Shown here: one piece after another, positions 45,605 to 57,520 of the stretch
Layout: every line of letters begins with the position of its first letter
How positions within the stretch are numbered: position 1 is the first letter of the stretch
Notes under the pieces: generated by a model
The model's database searches: none
What the model saw: the letters and a program-made list of their open reading frames with translations, nothing else
What the model was told of the DNA's origin: nothing
Source: Allium sativum
Lineage: Eukaryota; Streptophyta; Magnoliopsida; Asparagales; Amaryllidaceae
DNA length: 64,000 nt
Reading direction: 5' to 3'
NCBI GenBank assembly: GCA_030737875.1
Contig: CM060918.1
Location: forward strand, 776,420,552 to 776,484,551
Made by a program: the position numbers and the translations under genes

Positions 45605-46634
45605 GTTATTCGAATAAACATTGAGGTGCAAGTTATTATCGTGTTGTTATAATTAGTTTTGCTCAATAACCAGAAGTTAATAATTAATTGTATAAATAAT
45701 GAGTAACATAAGCAGTTAACCTAAAGAGTTCAGTTCAAATCGTTTTTTACTATTCATTCATAAAGCATAAATAACTGAAACTACAAGTAAAATTTAAGCA
45801 CTTGATTCAATCCTTTATTCAATCATTATTAGCATGTCAAAAGAATTCATGTTTAGTTTTCAGCTCCGCAACGTTACATGTGTGGTGGGGAGGCAGGGCT
45901 GCCGGTGTTATTCCCCCCTTTAGTTGTCTTCAAAAAAATTCTGGATTGACAGGCGTAATTTATTTGGGGGTCCAATGATGACAGTTCAGAGAATTTATTT
46001 AAATAACATTTGAGAAAATTCATTATGTAGCTCCAGATCTTTTTTTTTTTTTAATGTGATCTTACTTAATCATGTCGATTGAAATATAAAAGTAATGAAA
46101 ACACTAATTTTCATCTTCTTGAATTTAGCTATTTTTTGTGCTTACTATTGAACAATTGAAGATTTCTATTAGTGTGATTATCTTCAATTCAAAGTAAACA
46201 TAAATTCTTAAGTAGCATGCTTCAGTAGGTTGAGGCGTGCGAGGCATATGTTTAGTACATTTTGCACGCCGCTACCTGCTAAAACGCAAGCCTCAAAGGT
46301 AAAAATATTTTTAACAGAGACTTGAGGTGCTTCATCTCCCCTTGCCTTGAGATGCTCCTAGAGGCTTAAACACAGATGCAGACGCACGCTCGTCAGCACA
46401 CACGCATGCACACGCACACACACATTTATGTATTAAAAAAACTTTCTAACTCTATAATACGTGAGCGTGTGTGTGTACATATATATAAATATATACTTTC
46501 TAACTCTATAAATACGTTTCTTTTAACATGCGAAAATCATATATTCATTCCAAAAGCTCTCTTGCTTTCATTTAGTCAAGTGCTCTGAAACATTTCAAGT
46601 ACATAATTTTAATAGGAAAATGATTTATACGTAC

Positions 46635-46687
46635 CTGAGGCCCTTAATGAAATTTGGGACTGAAAGGATCTCCAACCACCCAACATT
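46635..46687 (-). CDS. Weak exon candidate, 53 nt
   Basis: Donor GTACGTA after GGCCTCAG, acceptor AATAAAAAG. It reads NVGWLEILSVPNFIKGL. It lies directly against the foldback element starting near 46700. Confidence 0.3.
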
Positions 46688-46699
46688 CTTTTTATTCAG

Positions 46700-47635
46700 T
46701 GTGGTCTATAGCGCATAGCGTAAAATATCGCAAGACTTGCGCTATGAGCTATTTTGCGTTATGCGTTATAGCGCGCGCTATTGCGTTCATTAAAAAAAAA
46801 AAGTGATCGAGTATATTTTACCTAACTGAATTTTTGTTTTGTTATTTGTGTCGTATCCAAACCGTTCAGGACTCCAAATACAAGCACTACTATACTTTAT
46901 GCATGTATTAAATATTTTTTATGCAAAATGTAATTATATTACAGAAAACTTGATAAGTTTATATTGTACATTCAAAATAATTAATAGATATGATATATTT
47001 GTATCTTACAAATTTAAAATTTGTTATTATACTTGTGAGTTATAATGATATTTATTTCTATTTATCAATTATAGTGATATAAAACTCTTTGAAAAAATGC
47101 ATGAAAATAAACTTATGTACAAAATGTTTTAAAAAAATCTACTAACAAGTACTGAGAGAAACATTATAAATAAGAAAAGTTGTAAAGTGAAAATAAGATC
47201 AAGTGAATATAATTCAAATAAACAAAAGTTAAACGTGATTCAATTCAAGTGTACAATAACAAAACATAAAAATTATATTATGCTTCTAAATTTTTAAAAC
47301 ACATTCACTAGTTTCATCTAAAACATAACCATTAATCATTATTTAAACGATCATCAGTCTCTTCTTCTTTCGAGTCATAAGCTATGGCATTTTTCTCTGA
47401 GTCATTATAAATACAATAGCGTGCTGTTTTGGGCTTAATTCATTGTTCAAACATTTAAAAAAAGAGACAAAAACAAAAAAGCGCGCTATTTAGAGCTATG
47501 CGCTATGATAAAATAGCGCGCTATTTTTGCGCTATAGGGAACCCTTGCGCTATTATAAGTACAATAGCATAAGCACTGCGCTATGTGCTATCTGTCGCTA
47601 TAGCACGCTATTGTGTGCACTTTGATAACACAGGT
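46700..47635. mobile_element. Foldback element with AGCGC/GCGCT-rich ends
   Basis: Both ends are packed with TATAGCGC, GCGCTAT and AGCGCGCTA words in inverted arrangement (46705-46790 and 47470-47625). The centre is AT-rich and non-coding. Similar GCGCTA-rich foldback repeats are known in plants, possibly of hAT type. No target duplication could be fixed. Confidence 0.55.
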
Positions 47636-47769
47636 TTTATTTAACAATTTTTTTCCATGCATAGGAAGTAGGAACCCACAATTAAAATTTCTACCTGCAA
47701 TTGCAACCCAACAAATAAATGATCATCACCTGCATATACAAAAAAACGGTAATAATAGGAAACTTTGTT

Positions 47770-47880
47770 CAAGAATATGGCCACTTCCGTAGGTTCAGCA
47801 ATAATATAAAATCAGCATCATCAAGATAATTACTTTTAAAGCATGTTAGTCAGTGTGAATTATGATAATATTATATATCA
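47770..47880 (-). pseudogene. Decayed copy of the repeated exon
   Basis: GTTCAAGAATATGGCCAC and AGGTTCAGCAATAATAT match the exon of the 385-bp array, but indels break the frame after about 13 codons. It belongs to the older segmental copy. Confidence 0.65.
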
Positions 47881-48018
47881 TAAATGTTGTGCAAATAATT
47901 AAAGCATCATATTCATCAGCATCATCAAGATAATTACTTTTAAAGCATGTTAGTCAGTGTGAATTATGATAATATTATATATCATAAATGTTGTGCAAAT
48001 AATTAAAGCATCATATTC
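47811..48018. repeat. 104-bp tandem duplication
   Basis: ATCAGCATCATCAAGATAAT at 47811 recurs at 47915; both copies end AAAGCATCATATTC. It includes part of the decayed exon copy. Confidence 0.9.
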
Positions 48019-48109
48019 TGAAGAAAAATATGATGTGAAACTACAATTGTGAACATCCAAAACTAAGTGAATTTAGTTAGCTGAAATAACTATATAAATC
48101 TGGACATAC

Positions 48110-48560
48110 ATGGGAAAACATAAAACGATATTTTACCTTATCAGTAGTTGTATTAGTTCCAATTCACACTTGATGATGCAGTAAGATGCTGGTTTCACCA
48201 TTCAGACCTGCGTTTGAATTTATAATTTCAGCTTATGTGAGATTATTGTTTTGTTTTTTTCCATTAGAAAAATCCTTCTGGAATATACACATTGATTATG
48301 CAAATTACATACTGAGCTCTAAAAAGCAGTAAGGAAAATATTGAACCATTGAATAACTTGGATCAGGCAGACCAGAAAGCAGTTCAAATTATAGAAACCA
48401 AACAGTACAACTCGATTTTACCCTGTTCATTTAAAGCAAGTTGCTTTATTATCATCTACCTTATGTACTTCTATACATGTTTACACTTCCAGACTACAAC
48501 ACGCTCGATGTGTGTATCAGTAACCTTTCATCTTTTAGTGTCTCAAATTCAAGCATCATA
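48110..48560. repeat. Segmental duplication, distal decayed copy
   Basis: Counterpart of 44730-45240. The exon at about 48134-48188 has a shifted frame. Confidence 0.7.
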
Positions 48561-48821
48561 GATAAAGTCAACAAAAAGTTCGCTTTTTATATCAATGCTG
48601 GAATTTAAAAAAGAAACCATACAATTCAAAGTTCAATTTTGTCAGAAGAGTTCTAATTTTTTTGGGAAGGAGTTCTACACTTTTCATTACTTTTCCAAGA
48701 AAAATCAAAATTTCTATAAAACGTTTGAAATATTTAGCATTTGCTAAAAAGGGCAAAATTTTCTTCTTCATTAAAAAATTGAAGTGAGTCAAAGGAAATA
48801 CAAAATAATTTGTAAAAGCCA

Positions 48822-49100
48822 CAATGGGTTTGGTTTATTTTATGTTTTGTATTTAGAGTTTTCAACATCAATTACACAAAATAAGAAGAGTTAAGGGACG
48901 ACGTAGGAGATGGAAAGAAGATGGGGATGTCGGAGATGTTAGAGGGACGACGAAAGAATGAATTGTCGTCCTCCCATTATTTCCTAAAATACAAAAAACA
49001 AGAAAATTTTGTTTTTCGTTTTGTGTTAACTTCATTTTCTAAAACGGGTGTTTTTCACGATATACAAAAAAGAAAAAGAGTAAATCAAACGCACCTACAT
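48822..49100. mobile_element. Possible small MITE
   Basis: GGGTTTGGTTTATTT near 48826 and AGTAAATCAAACGCACC near 49080 form imperfect inverted ends. The interior has a GGGACGACG / CGTCGTC(C)-type pair and no coding. It looks like a short Harbinger- or hAT-type MITE; ends uncertain. Confidence 0.35.
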
Positions 49101-49483
49101 TTTTCACCAATCGATTCTTTATGAAAAAAGTCAAAAGGAATGCACATTCTTGCTAATACTTACAAAGATAAAAATACGTATCCAAGATAGCTAAAATGTA
49201 ATTTTACGCTAATTTATAAGGTCTAATGCATATGACTCTTACATGACAATTAAATTCTAACATCTAAAAGTATCTTGTGAACTGCAGTTTTATATGAAGC
49301 AATTAGCAGCTTAGTGAACAAATCTGAAGTCGTATTTTTGACCTGACCTCAATCTCAGATCCAGGATGTCATTTCAGTTTATCTAAATTAACTTAGATAT
49401 ATAAGAAAGAAAGGTACTTCTAATATAGAATGAAGAATTGACACAAAAGGAGCATACATTATCTTTGTAAAAACGATGAATAC

Positions 49484-49518
49484 CTGCTGCAATTCATACA
49501 CTTTTCTCCAATTTGTTT
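49484..49518 (-). CDS. Weak exon candidate, 35 nt
   Basis: Acceptor TTCAATCTGCAG, donor GTATTC after GCAGCAG. It reads TNWRKVYELQQ. It would lie near the 5' part of the candidate gene. Confidence 0.3.
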
Positions 49519-49529
49519 CTGCAGATTGA

Positions 49530-50719
49530 AGCATCATAAGATAAGCACATGAGAAACTAATCATCTTTTCCGTTCCCAACTTTACATTCGTTGCTCTTGA
49601 CTATTTTAATACATCTGATAATAAACTGCTTCAACTTGAGTTCTTGCAGTGCACCGATTCCCTGATAATTCAGAGATAACTTTATTGTTTGAAGTAAACA
49701 TCCATGAATCTCCACGGCATATACTGTGTCCATATAAGCAAATAGATGTACAGCTTAAAAGGAAATATCAAATTACATACAAATTAATAAAATTGTACGT
49801 AAACTAATTTGATCTCCGTAGAAATGGCCGTCACATTTGTGGCTTGTTACAGTATTTAGTCATATTATCCAGTATCTACACGATAAGTAAATAAAAAGTG
49901 CACAAATCCTACAAATTAGGAGAATATTGTTTCATTTCCTAAATTGACCCAAATTGCCCACTGTAAAATTTAGAAATAACAAACTAGTCCCTGTTCATAG
50001 AATTTGTACGAACAATTCAACTACCATAAACTCACATAAATCGTATGCACACACCAACAAAACATAGCTACCGTAACCGCCAAAGCCTACAGAACTAAGG
50101 ATAATAAATAAATTAATAAATATACATAAAGAAATCGATATATTTGCCCAAATCAAGAACACATCATCTCCTTACTACGGAACTTCGCAATGGTTTCATC
50201 GTAATTTTGAAGTCTTTCTTTTCCTTCTCTTAAACTACCTCATAGCCATTCTCCGATTTGGATTTCGCGTAGGATTTTCCTGACCTATCTCTGCCGTCCC
50301 ACCGCCCTGCAGTCAGCTGAAACGCCATTCTTAGTATTTAATTGATGATTGATGGATTTCCCGAGCGATAAAGTTACGTTTATAACGTCTGAGGTATAAG
50401 CGGTGCGATATGATAACGGGAGGGTGAGTGCAAGGGTTGTGTTAGCCGATGCACAGTTTTGTGTCATGGCAGTAAGATACTAGAAGAAGTGAGGTTTAAT
50501 GAACGAGACTCTACCATGGACTGCCATTTGTATACCACCACCCTTTTTACGTGTGTCAACATTGCATGTGTGTTTATATGGAATTTTTTAAAGTGGATTT
50601 GAATAAGGAGTTGCATGAACCAACATGACATAACTACGAATCCAATAGTTTTTGACAATTTAAAGAGGATAGAGTCAAGTTATACTTTAGAGGCAATTAT
50701 CTAACTTTTCATGCATATC
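49530..50719. other. Possible 5' region of the candidate gene; no clear exon
   Basis: A minus-strand frame at about 50185-50240 (EGKERLQNYDETIAKF) looks protein-like, but it has an upstream stop and no convincing acceptor or ATG. The rest shows nothing I can name. Confidence 0.3.
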
Positions 50720-51180
50720 TAGGGAATGAACTTTTGATCGATTATGTAGAAAAAAGTATCAAATCAAATTAAAATTGAAAATTTACAAAATCGGACCGAA
50801 CCAAAATGATTTCGATTAATTTGGTTAATAACTGATTTAATCGAACTTGAGAGATATTTTATTGTTCAAATAGTTAATTCACTCAAAGTAAAATATAAAT
50901 TTATGTTTGGAAAAATTATGTTAATTAAAATTTCTATTTACAATAAAATTTGACTTATCTTTAACAAATGTTTTTATATTTTACCACTAAATCAATTATT
51001 TAAAGTACAACAATATCATAAAATTAGATAATACGATAAAAGTTTGGTTAATTCGGGTAAACCAATAACCAAAAAGAATTATTTTATGAACCGAACTCAA
51101 ACCGATTTAATTTCAAAACCGAACCGAACTGACCAAAATAAATCAGTTTGGTCGGTTAATTCGGTTCTAACCAAATATTG

Positions 51181-51190
<10 letters not shown>
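50720..51190. mobile_element. hAT-like element related to the one at 36726, right end lost in a microsatellite
   Basis: Starts TAGGGAATGAAC, contains CGGACCGAACC / GGTTAATTCGG runs in inverted order, and ends CAAATATTGCTCA followed by (CA)n where the related element has TGCTCACCCCTA. No coding. Confidence 0.5.

Positions 51191-51261
<71 letters not shown>
51182..51261. repeat. Compound (CA)n(TA)n microsatellite
   Basis: About 50 bases of CA followed by about 28 of TA. Confidence 0.95.
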
Positions 51262-51265
<4 letters not shown>

Positions 51266-52365
51266 AATCTTGCTCAAAATAACGCTCGAGTCAGAACTAA
51301 CACCCACATGTAAATCAATAGATCAAAATACATGGTAACTTAAGAGATGTTAAGGTTTTTTTTTAATCTCTATAGGATCCGTTAAAATATCTATATATAA
51401 TAGGATGCGCTATAATAGATAAGGTCTATTAGTAAACTATTAATACTGAAATAATGTTATATGCATTATCTATTTTCCCCTCTAACAAATTTTATACATG
51501 CATTGTAATTTGTGTAGGTACTGTAACACTACCATTAATTAGTACCTGTCAGAGGGTCTCCTATAAATACAATACAATACAAAATCGTAGTAGGCTCGTA
51601 TATGGATAAATATGAGAAGAAACGTGAGACAATGCCCAAGCTATCATTCTACCAATTTACCTGTTATGGCTGGCCATAACTCGTACTTGGATGACAACGT
51701 CCAATACCCCTAATCAAATCTGGGTACATCAATTGAGTCAAAGTCGAATAGGTGAACGAAGAGGTGTACCCGCTAGAAGACCTCGTAGCCAGACATAGGC
51801 TCCTGGTTTAGTCAGTATAATTATGACACAAAGGTCAAGGCGATCCATCACAGTTCTCTTAGTTCATTCCAGAAAGCGTTCGCTAATTCAACCACTTCAT
51901 TTCGGAACATCCTCCAGAAAACATAGTTATTAAAGTGGTTCCAATATTGACAAAGAGTATGCCAACATCCAGTTCTGGTCTCTTTAACAACCAACCGTCA
52001 TTTGGCACAACATGGTCAATTTATTTTAAATAAAATATCAAATTTCAAATTAGTTCAATATTGCATTCAAGTTTACAATTTCACATGATCATTATCTCAA
52101 TTCAATTCATTATTGAATTCAATTTTCCAATTTCATTTTTTTCTAAATGTTACAGACTACTAAGAAAATCGGTCGACTTTGCCAAAAAAAATTCCAATTT
52201 CTTAATTACCAATTTCGATTTTACACTTCCATGTCACAATTATCATTATTTAAATGAAATCTTATACACAAACAGTTTGGGCTCAACAATTTCGATTGGA
52301 AATAAACTTTCTATTCAGAGTAGTTTGTATATGTATTATAGATCAATTAAAATAGTTATTTATAT
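51262..52365. other. Non-coding region
   Basis: Repeat-like sequence with a TATA-like CCTATAAATAC at about 51561, perhaps an old LTR. The 112-codon frame at 52061-52399 is AT-driven and not supported. Confidence 0.4.
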
Positions 52366-52370
52366 AATAG

Positions 52371-53221
52371 TGTTGACGTCAAAAGTTGGTCACTATTGAC
52401 AGTCAACCCCCAGTCGTATGTGCGTAGAACACACGAATAACAATCACAGAATACAGAAAAGTAAGTAAAAAGGGGGAACACACACATAATTTTTATAGTG
52501 GTTCGGGAAAATTGGTACCTACGTCCACTTTATATGTATTGATTTGCTTTTGATTACAAGTACAATCTATTTGCTTTTTGAAAAAATTGGGAGATGAGAA
52601 ATATGAACAATAGATATTTGTGTTTGAGTGGGATGAGAGCTGACTATTTTTGGATTTAGTCGTGATTTTCTTTCAGAGAATCCAGAATGCCAGAATTCGA
52701 TTTTCTTCATCTCTGGGAAAGGAGCTATTTATAGGAGAAGAAGTGGGCTAAACGAGGTGCCACGTGGCCGGCTTCTTTTGCGGAACTTGGACACGTGGAG
52801 CTCAATCCAGTGGAATAATTGCGGCAGGGGAGGGACCGGTCCATTGCTCAACAATAGTATCTTCGAGAATTGTGGCTTGCATGGCACCCGAGATGTGGTG
52901 TATCAAAAGTAGAGCTTTGGCTGGGAGTGTTGACTTCTTTTGATGCCTTGAGAATCAGGCTAAGCAATGACTCAACCGGATATTTCTAGGTGAATTCAGA
53001 GATATCTGATCGATCCGAATTTTAAGGAGATGGTTGACTTGGTCGACCGAGAGAGCTATTATGTCGTTGCTTGAAGGAGACTGGCTCGGGCCGAATCCTG
53101 CTTGGGCTTTCTAGAATATAGGTCATTTGCTGAGATCGGTTGGTGCTGAATCGTGAGTTTTTTTGACATTGGGCTTCGATCTGTTGAACCGTGACAGCTT
53201 TTGCCAAAAAGTTGGTCAACA
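52371..53221 (-). repeat. 3' LTR (left) of the Tat-like element, 851 bp
   Basis: Plus-strand start TGTTGACGTC, end GTTGGTCAACA. The sense strand begins TGTTGACCAAC. A purine-rich CTAGGGGACAAAG precedes it on the minus strand (53222-53234) as polypurine tract. Confidence 0.85.
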
Positions 53222-53279
53222 CTTTGTCCCCTAGAATACATCTTTCTTGGTAAAAAAAGGTGTGTTCTGGATATCGTGT

Positions 53280-53465
53280 CGGAGCTCGATGTGCGGGTAG
53301 CTATGGTTGCGTCGAACCATATTAAGGCCAGAAATCCGACGATCTTGATAGTTGTATTAAGGTCAGGAATCCGATGATCGGTGCAAATCGTATTAAGGCC
53401 AGAAAACTGACAACCACCGAAGATCATATTAGGGCCAAGAGTCCCACAAAAGTAGTCTTCGTAGC
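53280..53465. repeat. Minisatellite in the 3' region of the Tat-like element, block 1
   Basis: Four degenerate copies of a unit with CGTATTAAGGCCAGAAATCC and GACGATC, about 40-45 bases apart. Confidence 0.65.
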
Positions 53466-53524
53466 AATATTCAATGCCCTCAATGATAGTGTAGGCCATT
53501 CTCAGTTTAGAGATGGCTATGAGC

Positions 53525-53743
53525 TTGGTTGGGCGAGTATTAACCATACTCGACTTAAAGAGTCAGGGAGCGGTAATAACACTTGGCTTAGGAAGGTGGC
53601 AAGTATCAGCCATACTCGGCTTATGTGATTGGCGAGTATTATATGTACTCGGCCTTATGGAGGTGGCGAGTATTATCCTTACTCGGATTTGGCAAGTGTT
53701 AACCATACTCGGCTTATCTTACTTATACTCAGCTAATGGAGTC

Positions 53744-53817
<74 letters not shown>

Positions 53818-54115
53818 TGGCGGGCATCGACCATGTTCTTTGAGACAGTGGCTAACACTGACGATATTTTCATAAGTGACCAGAAGATTTGAATATATGT
53901 CGTACTTCTGAAAGGTATTGTGAGAGTCGGTGAATGACCATTATGCTCAGCCTAGAGAAGCGGCGAGTAACATCCATACTCGGCTTATAGAGGTTTAACC
54001 GTACTCGGCTTATGGAGTTGGTTTGATATGGTGGTAGGTATCGACCATATCTTAGTAACGGTGGCTAATACGGACCATGTTAGGGTCAGCGAGCGTCAGT
54101 CATCCTCGGCTTAAA
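53525..54115. repeat. Minisatellite in the 3' region of the Tat-like element, block 2
   Basis: Degenerate repeats built from GGCGAGTATTA, CCATACTCGGCTTAT and GGAGGTGG, about 30-50 bases long. A (TG)n(TA)n tract lies within. Tandem repeats between pol and the 3' LTR are known for Tat/Ogre elements. Confidence 0.75.
53746..53815. repeat. Compound (TG)n(TA)n microsatellite
   Basis: About 28 bases of TG then about 40 of TA inside the minisatellite. Confidence 0.95.
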
Positions 54116-54364
54116 TCGTTCAAACATAATCTGTGTTTTTCAAAAAGAAATTTTATTGCAGCTAAAGAGCTATTACAAGGGAATAAAAGATAAATTCTAA
54201 GTGGGTGATAGCTGAATCCAGAGCACATCTAGGAGCTAAATCCTAATCCCGAACGTGTTATACTTCAGCATACCCATATTATTGAAAGAAATAAAAATAC
54301 ATTTTTCTAAAGAAATCTGAGTCTTATTAATTGATGATGATGTCACGATTGTCGGGCTTAGGGT

Positions 54365-54853
54365 CCTTTCTGTTTCTAGGAGCTCGTGGACCGACCTAAG
54401 GAGCTTGGGCAGAAGATTGTGGCGGTAAGGCCTGTGTGGGATTCTTGACGTACTCGGGCAATTCCCCATACCTGACCCTATCCTCGATGAGATCACGCAA
54501 GTCCCTTCATTCACTAGTGTTATGACATGTCATGTTGTGGAACATGCAGTGATTTCCAGAGTCAAGCTCTTTTTGGGTTGGCTCCCTCCGAGGAGCTTTT
54601 GGGAAGGACAGAAATCCTCGTACGTCAATGTAGACATCGAGCATGGAGGAATTGATTTTGGTGTATTGATCATACTTGTTCTCTCTCCGGAGTCATACAT
54701 TGCGATCATTCTTTTTCGAGACTTTTCCTTTTCCTTTATTCTGGTCATTAGTGTTGGATGGACCTCCATCTTTGGTGGCAAGCACCTCGAGGCTCTCCAT
54801 TTCAATTCTGGCGTCTTCCTGTCAGAGTTATCTATTGGCTTCGGCATAGAAGT
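54365..54853 (-). pseudogene. Gag C-terminal part of the Tat-like element
   Basis: Minus-strand reading gives a basic segment (KEKEKSRKR), then a knuckle-like motif CMFHNMTCHNTSE with a stop where the last Cys is expected (about 54508). LRDLIEDRVRYGELPEYVKN follows, the usual text after the gag knuckle in Tat/Athila elements. Several frame changes. Confidence 0.75.
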
Positions 54854-55879
54854 TGTAACGACCCGTATTCTACGCATCATAGGATCGTAGGATATTTATT
54901 TCTTTCACATACGAAGTCGTATGGTCATGTAACTTTGGGAGACGACTATTGGGGTCATTTCCCACATTCATGATTTTTCCCGATTTTTAAATGACCATTT
55001 TACCCCTAGTTGGCACTGTTTTGGCCATAACTTTTGACTGGAAAGGAATTTTGACCTGAAACCACTTCCATTGGCTCCGGATGATGGTTTCTCTTTCCGT
55101 AGAGTGGTCACATTAGCCAAACGGACTCACCGTTTGAGAGATATGGCTGAAACAAGTTTCAGATGGTGAAAAACAGCTTAATTGGGCTTAACCGGGTGAT
55201 TAACAGCTAGGCCCAAAGGGGAATTTCGGGATTAGGAGTTTAAAAGGGCTGTTAGGGTTTGGAGAATACCTTTTTCTCATTTTTCAGCCGTCACTATTCA
55301 TTCCTGTTAACCTAGCCATGCCTCCACCCTCTAAATCTCTTCAAAACACCTCTTAATCACTTTCTAATTGAAGATTAGGCTTAGCAAACATCAAATCAAG
55401 GAGTATTAGCACGAGAACCGAGGTAGAGCTGCTGTGTAAGATTGGGAACAACGCCAAATCAGAGAATATTTCAGTTTTGGGGTTTTAGGGATGGCCAAGG
55501 TGAGTGATTTGCATAGTTTTTGCACTAATTACGGTAATTAGGAGTAATTAGTGAAGATTAGCGAATTTATACACTAATAAATTCTGGAAAAATGTTTATA
55601 AAATTTGGAATGATGTTTTAGACCTCTGTTAGAAATTTGGTTCCATTTGGTTAAGTTTTGCTAATCATATCATTAGTTTTGCTTAAAACATGCTTAAAGG
55701 AAAATATGGGGTTTTGGTCATGTTTGATCCATTTTGATATGTCATATTGTTGTTTTGGTGTTTGTGGTTGATTCCCTATGTTCCTATGATTGTATGATAT
55801 GCTTGGTGGTTGATTAGAAGTGTTAGATTGGTCGAAAACGCCGTCGAGAGGCGAAAATAGCTTGCTGGAATGGTGTAGG

Positions 55880-56200
55880 TTTTAGGACCAGGAAAAACCG
55901 ACCAGGCTTCTGACCGACCAGGTTTCGACCGACCGGGGGAAAACAGAACGACTGACCAGGTTTTGACCGACCGGGGGAAAACAGAACGACCGACCAGGTT
56001 CCAGACCGACCAGGAATGAAGGAGGTTTCAGACCGACCAAGTCTGGAACGACCAAGGGAGTTTCGACCGACCAAATCTGGAACGACTAAGGGAGTTTCGA
56101 ACGACCGAGTTTGGACCGACCAAGGGGGGTTTCTGACCGACCGACCCCGTAGGAACTTCAGACCGACCAGGATGGGTGAAATGCGACCGACCAGGAATGA
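55880..56200. repeat. GACCGACCA minisatellite in the solo LTR
   Basis: Some fifteen copies of GACCGACC(A/G) in irregular units such as GACCGACCAGGTTTCGACCG and GACCGACCGGGGGAAAACAG. All open frames over this block are by-products. Confidence 0.85.
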
Positions 56201-56224
56201 AGGAAACCAATCCACTCGTGCTCC

Positions 56225-56445
56225 ATATCACGATCCGAACCAGGAGAGAGCCACGAGCTGGAGGAGCGCGATCCGATCCGTATGGGGTATTCCGATCCGA
56301 ACCGAGGAGAGGAGCACGATCCGAAGCAAAGAGAAAGAGCCGCAATGACGATCCGAACTATGGCAAGCAGGAGACCCCGACCCAATCCGCCAGGGGTGAT
56401 GGCGACCCGACCCGAATGATGAAGGCCGATCCGATCCAATTCGAT
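56225..56445. repeat. GATCCGA/GACCCGA-rich block in the solo LTR
   Basis: At least eight GATCCGA or GACCCGA words (CGATCCGAACC, CGATCCGATCCG, GACCCGACCCG) directly after the GACCGACC block. Confidence 0.7.
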
Positions 56446-57520
56446 GGTGATGACCAATAACCCGAGATGCAAAGGTAGTCCAAATGGAAGTTAGAGCTCA
56501 GGATCCCGGAACCAGTTGGGAACCAATGAGTTCACTTCATGGTTGGACTTTGCTGCGGGACGTGTGCCAAGGGGCAGTCGATGTTTACAACTTTGGATCA
56601 CTATGTATGGGAAGTACGTGAACAGATTCAGGGCTGCAATGGCCTAGGTACGACTAAAGGGCTATAAACCAATGAAGTGGGGTCATTTGTAAAGATTTGG
56701 TCATGACTCCATGTGGTAAGCTTGGTAGTAGCAGTAGTTGTACAAGTTGAACTCCGTCGCTACTTCAATGGGTCTAGTGATTGACAGTGGTGGACATCGT
56801 ATGCTTTACGCACTGAGTGAGAGATGTGAGGATGGTTGTTATGGTTGATTTGTCTGCTATCATTATGACATGCACACCCCACCCCCATATTCTTACACTA
56901 TTTATTATGGCACCTTAGAGTATTGTACGGTATGTGGTACTAACTCTTTGGTTGCAGGACCAGGTTCAGGTATGGTTTAGTATACCTGTTATTATTCTGT
57001 TTAGATGCTTATCGCTCATACCAGGCTTTATGTCTGACCCAGAGTTTTATGTCTCCTCTTATTACTCTGGGTGCTCACACGAGCAGACTAGAGACAGGTT
57101 AGCTGGTGATGCACGGGTAGATGATACGGAGACGAGTAGGAGGCTTCCACGTAATATATATATAATATTCTCCCTGTGTTGTTGAAGATCACTGCTTGGG
57201 CATTGGTGGTGGATCTTCTACTTTGGCTTTCTTCTGTTTAGAGACAGTAGATTTTGAAAAGTTGTAATAAGCTGTATTCCGCTGCTTTGATGTTGATGTT
57301 GATTTTTGTTATCAGCTTATGCACTGTCTCACCTGTTTTATGTCAAGTATGTTATTATTATTATATTTTATCCCATGCGCTGCGAGACATTCTACAGGTT
57401 TCTCGTTAGTTAATTTCCTTCTTTTCTTTCTCCTGACGACCGTCCCGTGCTAGTCGAGCATGTGTACAGCGCACTTTCGGAGGAAATGCAGGCTGGTGCG
57501 GGGCGGGCCGTCACAGAAGT

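Larger units (their letters stand above)
39502..49518 (-). other. Candidate intron-rich protein-coding gene (locus), product unknown
   Basis: Minus-strand segments with canonical AG/GT borders, and codon phases that agree from one to the next, run through this region: 44789-44841, a repeated 109-nt exon (copies from 43066 to 44334), 42054-42127 and 41358-41448. Weaker candidates lie upstream (49484-49518, 46635-46687, 45553 onward) and downstream (40146-40181, 39822-39936, 39502-39634). Introns hold MITE-like sequence. I do not recognise the protein. No start codon exon is established and the gene may be broken. Checking needs RNA data or a protein search. Confidence 0.45.
54854..57515 (+). 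mobile_element. Solo LTR of a chromovirus-type Ty3/gypsy element, 2662 bp
   Basis: Starts TGTAACGACCCG, ends GGGCCGTCACA, flanked by GAAGT at 54849-54853 and 57516-57520. There is no internal region or second LTR, so the element has recombined down to one LTR. The sense is plus, judged by the start and end words shared with the sense strand of the chromovirus LTRs. A possible TATA box is near TTTAAAAGGG (55241). It splits the gag of the Tat-like element. Confidence 0.88.

Noticed and set aside
52061..52399. 112-codon plus-strand frame
   Set aside because: AT-rich, no domain, and it crosses the border of the Tat-like element at 52371.
56016..56472. Several frames of about 100 codons on both strands
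   Set aside because: Produced by the GACCGACC and GATCCGA repeats, which lack stops in several frames.
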